Source of the DNA: Cepaea nemoralis
Taxonomy: Eukaryota > Mollusca > Gastropoda > Stylommatophora > Helicidae
Assembly: GCA_014155875.1 (NCBI GenBank)
Contig: JACEFZ010012653.1
Span: forward strand, 75,001 to 139,000
Reading direction: 5' to 3'
DNA: 64,000 nucleotides
Below are positions 41,793-52,429 of the stretch, piece after piece. The number at the start of each line of letters is the position of its first letter. Position 1 is the stretch's first letter. Under the pieces are notes generated by a model. It had not been told where the DNA came from. It did no database searches and saw nothing but the letters and a program-made list of their open reading frames with translations. The position numbers and the translations under genes were made by a program.

Positions 41793-43690
41793 CTGATACA
41801 TTTGCACATCCACAGGTCCAGGTGCTACTGACACATCTGCTCATCTGTAGGTCCAGGTGCTACTGATACATCTACACATCCATAGGTCCAAGTGCTACTG
41901 ATACATCTGCTCATCTGTAGGTCCAAGTGCTACTGACACATCTGCTCATCTGTAGGTCCGGGTGCTATTGACACATCTGTTCATCTGTAGGTCCAGGTGC
42001 TACTGACACATCTGTTCATCTGTAGGTCCAGGTGCTACTGACACATCTGCTCATCTGTAGGTCCGGGTGTTATTGATACATCTGTTCATCTGTAGGTCCG
42101 GGTGCTACTGACACATCTGTTCATCTGTAGGCCCAGGTGCTACTGACACATCTGTTCATCTGTAGGTCCGGGTGCTACTGACACATCTGTTCATCTGTAG
42201 GTCCAGGTGCTACTGACACATCTGTTCATCTGTAGGTCCAGGTGCTACTGACACATCTGCTCATCTGTAGGTCCGGGTGTTATTGATACATCTGTTCATC
42301 TGTAGGTCCGGGTGCTACTGACACATCTGTTCATCTGTAGGTCCGGGTGCTACTGACACATCTGTTCATCTGTAGGTCCAGGTGCTACTGACACATCTGT
42401 TCATCTGTAGGTCCGGGTGTTATTGATACATCTGTTCATCTGTAGGTCCGGGTGTTATTGATACATCTGTTCATCTGAAGGTCCGGGTGCTACTGACACA
42501 TCTGTTCATCTGTAGGTCCGGGTGCTACTGACACATCTGTTCATCTGTAGGTCCAGGTGCTACTGATACATCTGCTCATCTGTAGGTCCGGGTGTTATTG
42601 ATACATCTGTTCATCTGTAGGTCCGGGTGCTACTGACACATCTGCTCATCTGTAGGTCCGGGTGCTACTGACACACCTGCTCATCTGTAGGTCCGGGTGC
42701 TACTGACACATCTGTTCATCTGTAGGCCCAGGTGCTACTGACACATCTGTTCATCTGTAGGTCCGGGTGCTACTGACACATCTGTTCATCTGTAGGTCCG
42801 GGTGCTACTGACACATCTGTTCATCTGTAGGTCCAGGTGCTACTGACACATCTGTTCATCTGTAGGTCCGGGTGCTACTGACACACCTGCTCATCTGTAA
42901 GTCCGGGTGCTACTGACACATATGTTCATCTGTAAGTCCGGGTGCTACTGACACATCTGTTCATCTGTAGATCTGGGTGCTACTGACACATCTGTTCATC
43001 TGTAGGTCTGTGTGCTACTGCCACATCTGTTCATCTGTAGGTCCGGGTGCTGCTGACACATCTGTTCATCTGTAGGTTTGGGTGCTACTGACACATCTGT
43101 CTGGGTGCTACTGACACATCTGCTCATCTGCTTATCTGTTGGTCCAGGTGCTACTGATACATCTGCACATCTGTAGGTCCAGGTGCTACTGACACATCTG
43201 CTCATCTGTATTTCCAGGTGCTACTGACACATCTGTTCACATGTAGGTCTGGATGCTACTGACACATCTCTCTGGGTGCTACTAACACATCTGCAAATCT
43301 GTAGGTCTGGGTGCTACTGACACATCTGTCTGGGTGCTACTGACACATCTGCTCATCTGTAGGTCCAGGTGCTACTGACACATCTGCTCATCCATAGGTA
43401 CAGGTGCTACTGACACATCTGCACATCTGTAGGTCCAGGTGCTACTGACACATCTGCTCATCTGTAGGTCCAGGTGCTACTGACACATCTGCTCATCTGT
43501 TGGTCCAGGTGCTACTGACACATCTGTTCATCTGTAGGTCTGGGTGCTACTGACACATCTGTCTGGGTGCTACTGACACATCTGCTCATCTGTAGGTCCA
43601 GGTGCTACTGACACATCTGCTCATCTGTAGGTCTGGGCGCTACTGATACATCTGCTCATCTGTAGGTCTGGGCGCTACTTCTGTTAGTTT
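41793..43690 (+). repeat. 35-bp minisatellite, about 53 units
   Basis: Unit of 35 bp containing GTGCTACTGACACATCTG and TTCATCTGTAGGTCC, with A/G variation in GGTCCAGG versus GGTCCGGG. The left and right flanks of the array are more variable than the centre. Some shortened units (TCTGTCTGGGTGC) are near the right end. Confidence 0.95.
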
Positions 43691-43854
43691 CTTCTCTATG
43701 TGGTTCACAGTTTTCGTTCTTTCTGTCTCAATTTAAATGTTCTGTTTCTTAATAACAGGAATATCTTTTATCGCTTCAGACAGGGGCTGTTGTCTTCAGA
43801 CTGGGAACATGTGTGCATTGAGATGGGTTTGCCTGTTAATATTTAAAAAGTCAC

Positions 43855-44095
43855 CTAAAAGTCGACAGGGTCGACTTCATTGCACCGTGTTTTATCCCAT
43901 TTTGCTCGGTCTCTTTCCGCAGCGCGGAAAGCGTCGCACAAAGCAGTAACTCCGTAGCTCTAGCGACGACCCCCAGGAGTCTCCGAAAAATTTCACTCAT
44001 GAACCGAAGTACGCGGCCCGAAATCGAACCCGCAAACTTCGGAGCCCGAGTCAAACGGCTTGAGAACTTCGCCACGGAGACTCTTACCTGTGTTG
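43855..44095 (-). mobile_element. tRNA-derived SINE, family 2, copy ii
   Basis: On the minus strand, an A-box-like GTGGCGAAGTTCTC near 44080 and a B-box GGGTTCGATTTC near 44023-44034 are followed by a core AGAGCTACGGAGTTACTGCT, TTTGTGCGACGC and a tail GTGCAATGAAGTCGACC. The same tail recurs at 60900-60965. Duplication borders are unclear. Confidence 0.7.
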
Positions 44096-44321
44096 GACTC
44101 AGTGCTGCGATGTCCACAGCTCAAGCACTGGCATCACTTGTTCTGTATACAATTATGTGAATTTTCCCATGTGATTTTCATCTTTACACGTGATTCATTA
44201 GGCAAATACATTTTATTTGTGTTCTGCTTTCCTCCTTTTTGATCTTGTTCCTGTTCTTCCTCTTCTTCTTCGCCTATTTTCTTGTTGTGCTTGTTTTATT
44301 TTTTCTTCTGTCTCCCCCCTC
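44096..44321. other. no gene recognised
   Basis: Pyrimidine-rich towards the microsatellite; no feature seen. Confidence 0.4.
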
Positions 44322-44471
44322 ATTCTTCTTCTTCTTCTTCTTCTTCTTCTTCTTCTTCTTCTTCTTCTTCTTCTTGTTCTTCTTCTTCATTCTTCTTCTT
44401 CTTCTTCTTCTTCTTCTTCTTCTTCTTCTTCTTCTTCTTCTTCTTCTTCTTCTTCTTCTTCTTCTTCTTCT

Positions 44472-44518
<47 letters not shown>

Positions 44519-44713
44519 TTCTTCTTCTTCTTCTTCTTCTTCTTCTTCTTCTTCTTCTTCTTCTTCTTCTTCTTCTTCTTCTTCTTCTTCTTCTTCTTCT
44601 TCTCATTCTTCTTCTTCTTCTTCTTCTTCTTCTTCTTCTTCTTCTTCTTCTTCTTCTTCTTCTTCTTCTTCTTCTTCTTCTTCTTCTTCTTCTTCTTCTT
44701 CTTCTTCTTCTTC
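44322..44713 (+). repeat. (TTC)n microsatellite, about 390 bp
   Basis: Nearly pure TTC/CTT triplets with few interruptions (TTG, ATT, CCT). The plus strand is a continuous pyrimidine tract with the minus strand all purine. The long Ser, Leu, Phe and Arg frames over it are artefacts. Confidence 0.97.
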
Positions 44714-44836
44714 TGCTCGTCCTCGTCCTCCTCTTCCTCCTCATCAACATCATATTCCTCCTACTCCTCCTCTATGTGCACTGTGTTGTCATTAGTTGTT
44801 AAATGTTGTCAGATCATTCTACCTGCACTGTTTTAA

Positions 44837-44960
44837 TTCTAACACCCATGTTTCACCAGTATCCTTCCTATTATTACTTCTAACACCCATGTTTCACCAG
44901 TATCCTTCCTATTATTACTTCTAACACCCATGTTTCACCAGTATCCTTCCTATTATTACA
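44837..44960 (+). repeat. 41-bp tandem repeat, 3 units
   Basis: Three near-identical copies of a 41-bp unit beginning TTCTAACACCCATGTTTCAC, located about 90 bp upstream of the SLC22 exon, presumably in its intron. Confidence 0.9.
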
Positions 44961-45034
44961 GAGAATTCCAGACACGAAGCAAGCCAACTCTAGCTCTGCT
45001 TTCACACAGCAAATAAATGCATTGTTATTTTCAT

Positions 45035-45049
45035 TTTTTTTTTTTCCAG
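45035..45049 (+). promoter_or_regulatory. 3' splice site of the SLC22 exon
   Basis: Uninterrupted T run followed by CCAG just before the codons that match the SLC22 N-terminus. Confidence 0.85.
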
Positions 45050-46611
45050 AAATTATTCCCTGGACACATTAATTCGGAAACTAGGTCGCTGTGGACGGTT
45101 TCAAACTGTCTTTGTTACACTCGGGTATTTTCCACTTCTGCCAGTGAGCTGGGGCATTTTGTTCATGATATATGGCAACTACAACCCTGGATTCGAATGT
45201 GGCGATGACTCGCTTGTTAACGCTTCATCTGTCCCAGAGTTTGGAAACAACATAACACAAACAGCACAGATTAGTCAAGGAAACATTAGTGAATACAGAA
45301 CATTTTTGTGTACTTGTGATTCGATCAAATCCAGTAAGAACTGGACTGTCAGCAAGGCAGCTTCTACAGTGGTTACAGAGTGGGGTCTGGTGTGTGATGA
45401 CTCATGGAAGAGTTCCACTATCATATCTGTCCAGATGGTTGGGGTCTTGTTGGGGGGTGGTACTGGAGGACAGATTGGAGACAGGTTTGGCAGAAAGTTC
45501 AGTGTCCATGGCGGTGCGGCAATGCTTGCTGTAACTAATGTTGTAGCTATATTCTCTACTTCTTGGCTGATGTACGCTGCAGTTAGATTCTTCATCGGAT
45601 TTGCTTCTGGCTGTATGCTTTCAACTATCGTAATCTACAACATAGAGTTTATACCGTCCTTTTGGAGAGCTTTTATTGTGACATTTCCATTTTGGTCTCT
45701 GTCAACATTTTGTTTGGGGTTGTGCGTGATGGCGCTGAAGGACTGGAGGCAGATTCACATCGCTACGGCTTTCCTGGCCTTGTTGGCTTTCTTGCCTGTA
45801 TTCTGGCTTCCTGAAAGCTTGCGGTATTTAAGCGTTCATGGACATCTGAAGAGGGCAACCAACACTGTGAAGACTATAGCTAAACTTAACAGGAGACCAA
45901 TACCAGACACGTCCATTATGACCACAATTGCAGAACGGGAGAAAAACGCATTGAAACAAAGGTCTAGTTACACTTATCTTGATCTCTTCCATAGAAGTAT
46001 ACGGAAATATACTATTGCTCTCGGGATTCTTTGGTTTATTATTTCTTTCTTATATAATACTATTATGTTTGGTCTGATGGCATTTTCTGGAGATTTCTTT
46101 GTGAATTTGTTAGTCCTTTGTGCTTTGCCATTTCCGGCAAGAGCACTTACTGTATTACTTGCATCAAAACTTGGCAGAAAGAAATCTGTGGCGATATGCA
46201 TTTGTCTCTCCTTTGTTTGCTCAGTCATTGTAGTTGGCATACAGTTGGCTGCACCAACAGACACCAAGGGCATCACAACCACCGCTATGGCACTCGGATC
46301 AAACATGTTCATAGATGCTGCTTGGGGCGCTTTACTTGCGCTAACTGCTGAACTATTTCCCGACAGATATTAGAAATATGGGGTACGCCTACTGTAATGT
46401 CTTTTCCAGTATAGGAGGCATGATATCCCCGTATCTCATTTCGAGACAGTCGCTGCCCATGTGGGGTATCTTCCTGATTGTAGGAATGCTTCACGTGATT
46501 TCTTTTGTCTCTCTTCTGACACTACCAGAAACAAAAGGACGACCACTGCAAGAAAACCTGGAAGTGAAAGCAACACAAAGCAGAGACCCAGAGATTGATA
46601 GTAAAGTGTAA
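45050..46611 (+). CDS. SLC22-family (organic cation/carnitine-type) transporter, large 3' exon, one frameshift
   Basis: Plasma-membrane major-facilitator transporter of organic ions; substrate not predictable. A pyrimidine tract and CAG at 45047-45049 form a 3' splice site. The exon enters with one base of a split codon and reads NYSLDTLIRKLGRCGRFQTV. TM1, an extracellular loop with cysteines and N-glycosylation motifs, STVVTEWGLVCDD, the MFS signature GQIGDRFGRK (about exon residues 141-150), PESLRYL after TM6, a second LGRKKS loop and the C-terminal PETKGRPLQEN follow. The total is about 520 residues, close to family size, so only a few N-terminal residues lie upstream. A one-base shift near 46360 puts a TAG at 46371-46373; the frame continues at 46378-46611. 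This may be a mutation or an assembly error. Confidence 0.92.
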
Positions 46612-46690
46612 CAAACAAAACATGATTAGGCAGCTTGATTTAGTCTGAGTGTTTTGTAAACATATATTAATTTTTATTGTCATATTTCTG

Positions 46691-46935
46691 CTGGTATACC
46701 TGGCCTAGGAGTTAACGTCTTTCTCAGTAATCTCGTATATCCACGTGAGGAACGTAACCTGCGCGAGAATCGGTAGCGGTTCTCGCCTCGTTGGTAACTT
46801 GCGGGGTATGTCAGCCGGTCGTTTAGAAAGCAATGGCAAACTACTGAGCGTAATCTTGCCAAGAAATCAACAATCAACTGAAAAATGCTGATGTTGAAAG
46901 CGATGTCCTGTAAAGGATATGCGAATTTTAAACAA
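46691..46935 (+). mobile_element. tRNA-derived SINE, family 1, copy iii
   Basis: Flanked by a perfect 13-bp duplication TGTCATATTTCTG at 46678-46690 and 46936-46948. A-box-like CTGGCCTAGGAG near 46700 and B-box-like GGTTCTCGCC near 46777. The core includes GCCGGTCGTTTAGAAAGCAA and GGCAAACTACTGAGCGTAAT; it ends GTCCTGTAAAGGATATGCGA with a weak A-rich tail. It lies about 80 bp after the transporter stop codon. Confidence 0.92.
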
Positions 46936-46948
46936 TGTCATATTTCTG

Positions 46949-47295
46949 TAACACAGTATCCTTGTAAGTGTGTGACACATGTTTTCATTTTCTAATATAT
47001 GATGTGTTGACATATACGCAAAACGGTGCTTACAGTTTTGTCTGAGTTTCTTTTAATTAACCTTTGCTTTCAATTGCTTTAGTGTATATATGCATATCAT
47101 TTCATCATTTGCTATGTGCGGAACTTTACCCCACAGAACACCCCTTAGAAGTCTTCCTATATGATCAATCAGATATCATGTCCCTGTTATTTTCCTGTTG
47201 TATGTAAATTATCTGCCATATGTTATTTATCTGTCATATGTTATTTATCTGTCATATGTATACTATCCATCACACCTATCTATGTACCTTTTGGT
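46949..47295. other. no gene recognised
   Basis: A/T-rich; contains a small repeat of TCTGTCATATGTTATTTA (about 3 units at 47210-47262). Confidence 0.5.
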
Positions 47296-48450
47296 TTGCA
47301 GCTTCTCTGTTTCCACAGTAACTTCCCTCCATAATTACCTGTTCATGATATTACAGCTTCTCTGTTTCCACAGTAACTTCCCTCCATAATTACCTTTTCA
47401 TGATATTACAGCTTCTCTGTTTCCACAGTAACTTCCCTCCATAATTACCTTTTCATGATATTACAGCTTCTCTGGTTTCCACAGTAACTCCCTCCATAAT
47501 TACCTTTTCATGATATTACAGCTTCTCTGTTTCCACAGTAACTTCCCTCCATAATACCTTTTCATGATATTACAGCTTCTCTGTTTCCACAGTAACTTCC
47601 CTCCATAATACCTTTTCATGATATTACAGCTTCTCTGTTTCCACAGTAACTTCCCTCCATAATACCTTTTCATGATATTACAGCTTCTCTGTTTCCACAG
47701 TAACTTCCCTCCATAATTACCTTTTCATGATATTACAGCTTCTCTGTTTCCACAGTAACTTCCCTCCATAATTACCTTTTCATGATATTACAGCTTCTCT
47801 GTTTCCACAGTAACTTCCCTCCATAATTACCTTTTCATGATATTACAGCTTCTCTGTTTCCACAGTAACTTCCCTCCATAATTACCTTTCATGATATTAC
47901 AGCTTCTCTGTTTTCCACAGTAACTTCCCTCCATAATTACCTTTTCATGATATTACAGCTTCTCTGTTTCCACAGTAACTTCCTCCATAATTACCTTTTC
48001 ATGATATTACAGCTTCTCTGTTTCCACAGGTAACTTCCCTCCATAATTACCTTTTTCATGATATTACAGCTTCTCTGTTTCCACACGTAACTTCCCTCCA
48101 TAATTACCTTTTCATGATATTACAGCTTCTCTGTTTCCACAGTAACTTCCCTCCATAATTACCTTTTCATGATATTACAGCTTCTCTGTTTCCACAGTAA
48201 CTTCCCTCCATAATTACCTTTTCATGATATTACAGCTTCTCTGTTTCCACAGTAACTTCCCTCCATAATTACCTTTTCATGATATTACAGCTTCTCTGTT
48301 TCCACAGTAACTTCCCTCCATAATACCTTTTCATGATATTACAGCTTCTCTGTTTTCCACAGTAACTTCCCTCCATAATTACCTTTCATGATATTACAGC
48401 TTCTCTGTTTCCACAGTAACTTCCCTCCATAATTACCTTTTCATGATATT
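47296..48450 (+). repeat. 55-bp minisatellite, about 21 units
   Basis: Near-identical 55-bp units with ACAGCTTCTCTGTTTCCACA and TTCCCTCCATAATTACC; single-base indels distinguish units. Each unit contains a polypyrimidine stretch followed by CACAG. Confidence 0.95.
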
Positions 48451-49059
48451 CATGTCTGTTTACGTGTCCAAAATTTTTCACTTTCCACAATTCATTTTTT
48501 CTTAATTTTTTTTTTTTTTAAATCTTATTTAAGTTTGAATTCTTGATGGATTTATCTTTTGTTCTCCTTTCCGAACAATAAATGTGTAACACTCTTCTAT
48601 AACAAATATAATCAATAGCGCATGTGCAAATTTCAGTTGATTGGTTAAATATCCAATCTTCACGAAAAATAAAAGAAATTACTATAAGACATATGCTTGC
48701 TCTGCCTTTTATTGTTCTATCTGTTCCACTAGATAAAGATTTTGCTTGCCTTACTTTTCTCAGCGCAGTCATTGTTCTACCTTTAATTTATTTCATCGCC
48801 TTTCCATCGCCGAGTCAACAGATAATCCATATATTCAAACATGTCTACTTTCGACAATTTATCTCATCGATGAAAATAATGTGTTGACATGTCTTTAGTA
48901 ATCGGTTGCCAATATTTGTGTTTTAATAGCAGTTTTTGGAGTAAATTTTGTTCTTCAACTTGATTCGTGTTAATGTTTTTTTCTCAATTCCCATTTGTGT
49001 TTTTAATAGTGACACTGAGTCATCGGCACACAGAAGCTCAAATGGACTAGAAATGCCGA
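48451..49059. other. no gene recognised
   Basis: A/T-rich, with a T/A run at 48500-48520. Open frames on both strands at 48518-48887 have no features I recognise. Confidence 0.4.
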
Positions 49060-49224
49060 TCTTGTCTGTCAAGAGACACACTGAAAATCAACATCTTGTT
49101 TATTTCTGAAGTTTTGCAAAAAAACAACGTAAGATTAATATCAACAATGAAGAAATCGAACACGTCAGAGGAAGTCGAATATCTTAGCTCCATACTCAAC
49201 GACAAAATGCACTTTCAAATGGTG

Positions 49225-50345
49225 TCAGAGCCAAGATTGCAACGACAACGCAGAGATTAAACAGTTTATATAATCTATAGCAAAACACCAACAGACAAGC
49301 TGGCCATGACAACGCAAAGATTAAACTGTTTCTATAATCTATGACAAAACATCAACAGACAAGCTGGCCATGACAACGCAGAGATTAAATAGTTTCTATA
49401 ATCTATGACAAAACATCAACAGACAAGCTGGCCATGACAACGCAGAGATTAAATAGTTTCTATAATCTATGACAAAACATCAACAGACAAGCTGGCCATG
49501 ACAACGCAGAGATTAAACTGTTTCTATAATCTATGACAAAACATCAACAGACATGACAACGCAGAGATTAAACTGTTTCTATAATCTATGACAAAACATC
49601 AACAGACAAGCTGGCCATGACAACGCAGAGATTAAATAGTTTCTATAATCTATGACAAAACATCAACAGACATGACAACGCAGAGATTAAACTGTTTCTA
49701 TAATCTATGACAAAACATCAACAGACATGACAACGCAGAGATTAAACTGTTTCTATAATCTATGACAAAACATCAACAGACAAGCTGGCCATTGACAACG
49801 CAGAGATTAAACTGTTTCTATAATCTATGACAAAACATCAACAGACAAGCTGGCCATGACAACGCAGAGATTAAACTGTTTCTATAATCTATGACAAAAC
49901 ATCAACAGACAAGCTGGCCATGACAACGCAGAGATTAAACTGTTTCTATAATCTATGACAAAACATCAACAGACAAGCTGGCCATGACAACGCAGAGATT
50001 AAACTGTTTCTATAATCTATGACAAAACATCAACAGACAAGCTGGCCATGACAACGCAGAGATTAAACTGTTTCTATAATCTATGACAAAACATCAACAG
50101 ACAAGCTGGCCATGACAACGCAGAGATTAAACAGTTTCTATAATCTATGGCAAAACATCAACAGACAAGCCGGTCATGACAACGCAGAGATTAAATAGTT
50201 TCTATAATCTATGACAAAACATCAACAGACAAGCTGGCCTTGACAACGCAGAGATTAAACAGTTTCTATAATCTATGGCAAAACATCAACAGACAAGCCG
50301 GTCATGACAACGCAGAGATTAAACAGTTTCTATAATCTATGGCAA
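49225..50345 (+). repeat. 64-bp minisatellite, about 17 units
   Basis: Units include ACAACGCAGAGATTAAACTG, TTTCTATAATCTATGACAAA and ACATCAACAGACAAGCTGGC. Three units (near 49548, 49667 and 49722) lack 9 bp around AAGCTGGC. The first, most divergent unit overlaps the readable LINE RT sequence. Confidence 0.93.
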
Positions 50346-50499
50346 AACACCAGCATTTTGCCTTGCCTCGCATACTGGACATGCCCGGGGATTACCCAGC
50401 TTTCGCGGCCAGGTGGTCTCAGATTTTCTGTGCCTCTGAGAATGGCCTAAAAACACAGCACATATACAAGTGGTAACCCAACGCACAAACGACATGCCT

Positions 50500-50695
50500 A
50501 GGGCTTGCTTCACTGTCGATGCCAGGACGTGCCTGGGGCTTGCCTCGCTGTCGCCGCCAGGACATGCCTGGGGTTTACCTCGCTGTCGCCGACAGGACAT
50601 ACCTGGGGCTTGCCTCAGTGAGGCAAGCCCCGGGCATGTCCTGGCGGCGACAGCGAGGCAAGCCCCAGGCATGTCCTGGCGGCGATAGCCTGAAC
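50500..50695. repeat. tandem and inverted 38-bp-type repeat, hairpin
   Basis: About three direct units (GGGGCTTGCCTCGCTGTCGC type) run into about two units in reverse orientation. The turn is GGGGCTTGCCTCA-G-TGAGGCAAGCCCC at about 50608-50634. The arms are about 75 bp with few mismatches. GC-rich compared with its surroundings. Confidence 0.88.
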
Positions 50696-51185
50696 TGCGA
50701 TAAAGCAATCAATCCAAGAAGGGACCAGCTTAAAGCCACCCATTGATTTAATCAATCCAATGTAAGAACGTACAATGTTGAGAATCACTCATTGGTAATA
50801 TCTGGGATTATGTCTAGAATTTGTCTGCTCAGGCATGGAACAAAAGAAGAATACTTCCAGTACACATACTCAACTTAACGATCCAAGACTGAGTAAGAAA
50901 TGATGTTACAGAGGGTACAAACTGTGTGCCACATACATTAAAAGGCACAAGATCAGATGGTTTGGTCATCTTGTTGGAATGCACCACCATCAACTACCAC
51001 CACTGGCCATTCATCAAAGAAGAGTTGCTATGAAAGTAAGTGGACGCCCGAGAAAAACAATGGATTGATAACAACAAAGACATTGTACAACCACGCGGAA
51101 TGACAATATCCAGCGCCACCCATCAAGCGCTGGAGGCCAACTATTCCTCCCACGACGCTTGACGGCAAAAGGTGAAGATTTTGAT

Positions 51186-51904
51186 GATGACGTTATCTGT
51201 TAACTGATTCAATACTAGGAAAAGCACCATGTATCTACTGGTTATTCTACACAAGATATCACGCCTGTCTGCCGGGGCCACGGTGATGTGTTCACATCCC
51301 CATCCAGGTAGAATTGTATAGCCTGAAACGTTCCTGTAAGTTAAGGCTGCCGGCGTGCCATTGATTACATCACACACCCAGTGCCGATTGATCTATGAAA
51401 ATATAAATAGCACTGTATACCTAAGAGAAATCAATGAGGGGAACCGTTGAGGTCACAAAGACAATTACATAAATAAACACACATAGTATTATTTGGCGCT
51501 CACAGAGGGAGAAGAAGAAGGAAGTAGAGACTAGAAGAAGCACTAGACAACATAAAATTTGAAAGCTATAATAGTTACCGACCGAGATCGAACCTATCGC
51601 CTCCAAATGACGCCGGCGCCTCGCTGCAGGAACAAGTGTACTTCGATCTACGACCAACTAGACACTCCAAAGAAAGCGTCTTCATTGGTGATGTCTATCA
51701 TACATGTGGATCTAACAACTATGGAATATGGACAGAATTCGTATCAAACCATTGAGATAGCGCCATAGGTCTAAAACTAGTTCACGTCTATAAACCCACT
51801 TCTATTTTGGGCATTTACACACATGTTTTGGGCCTCTAACCAATTATTGGGGGGGGGGGGGGCTCTACCCACTGTTTTTGGGCATCTACCCACTTTTAGG
51901 GGTC
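51186..51904. other. no gene recognised; one tRNA-like B-box
   Basis: Unassigned. On the minus strand a B-box-like GGTTCGATCTC lies near 51583-51593, possibly a SINE head. A G run is at 51849-51862. Confidence 0.4.
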
Positions 51905-52395
51905 TCTCATTCATTTATTCAGTAGCATGTCCTTTGTAGAACCTCGTTCCCATAACAACCTTCCGGAAAACTTGTTGATCATAAGCAAGATGTCCCGCGT
52001 CCGATACACCCATCTGGAGATCATCAGCTAGATCCGTCACCGGTCTTCTCTTTGGCCTTCCTCTTCCTCTCTTCCCCGGTATATACCCCTCATACCCCCA
52101 CCCACAATTATTGTTCTCGCCAAACTATCATGACGTTTCAATTGGCCAAAATATTTAAATTTTCTTTGTTTTATCGTCTTTAGTAGCCAACTTTCTTCAG
52201 TATTCACATCTTGTCGTATGGATAAATTTGTTCTTTTCTGTATCCAAGATATTCATAGAACCCATCTACAACATTTACATCCAAAGGCACTTATGCACTG
52301 CTCAGCTTGTTTAGTAAGTGTCCAGGTCTCACGGCAGTATGCTGCAATGGGAAAGGTGCGTGCTCTTAAAAATTAAATTTTTCTATGTCTGTTTG
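51905..52395 (-). mobile_element. LINE RT C-terminal fragment G
   Basis: On the minus strand: AAYCRETWTLTKQAEQ, QRKFKYFGQLKRHD, GKRGRGRPKRRPVTDLADDL and a short 3' tail ending in ATGAATGAA-type repeats. These are the usual last conserved blocks of RTE-like LINE polyproteins. Frame breaks present. The 29-bp array begins just to its right. Confidence 0.75.
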
Positions 52396-52429
52396 TCCAA
52401 CGCCACACTTTTAGTCCATTTACCCCCCT

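Larger units (their letters stand above)
49060..51185 (+). mobile_element. RTE-like LINE remnant containing tandem arrays
   Basis: Before the array the sequence reads NINNEEIEHV (about 49138-49167) and, in neighbouring frames, YLSSILNDKMHF and AKIATTTQRLNSLYNL, which correspond to the RT thumb region of RTE-like LINEs. After the arrays, around 50940-51060, KRHKIRWFGHLVGMHHHQLP and SGRPRKTMD follow, then the 3' tail CGACGCTTGACGGCAAAAGG with GATGATG. It therefore seems to be one LINE fragment expanded internally by the 64-bp array and the inverted array. Broken by stops. Confidence 0.65.

Noticed and set aside
44217..44836. Open frames of 160-190 residues made of poly-Ser, poly-Leu, poly-Phe or poly-Arg
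   Set aside because: They are translations of the (TTC)n microsatellite in all phases and lack flanking coding sequence.
50337..50746. Overlapping frames on both strands with repeated Cys-Pro-Gly-type motifs
   Set aside because: They follow the inverted 38-bp-type repeat and are explained by it.
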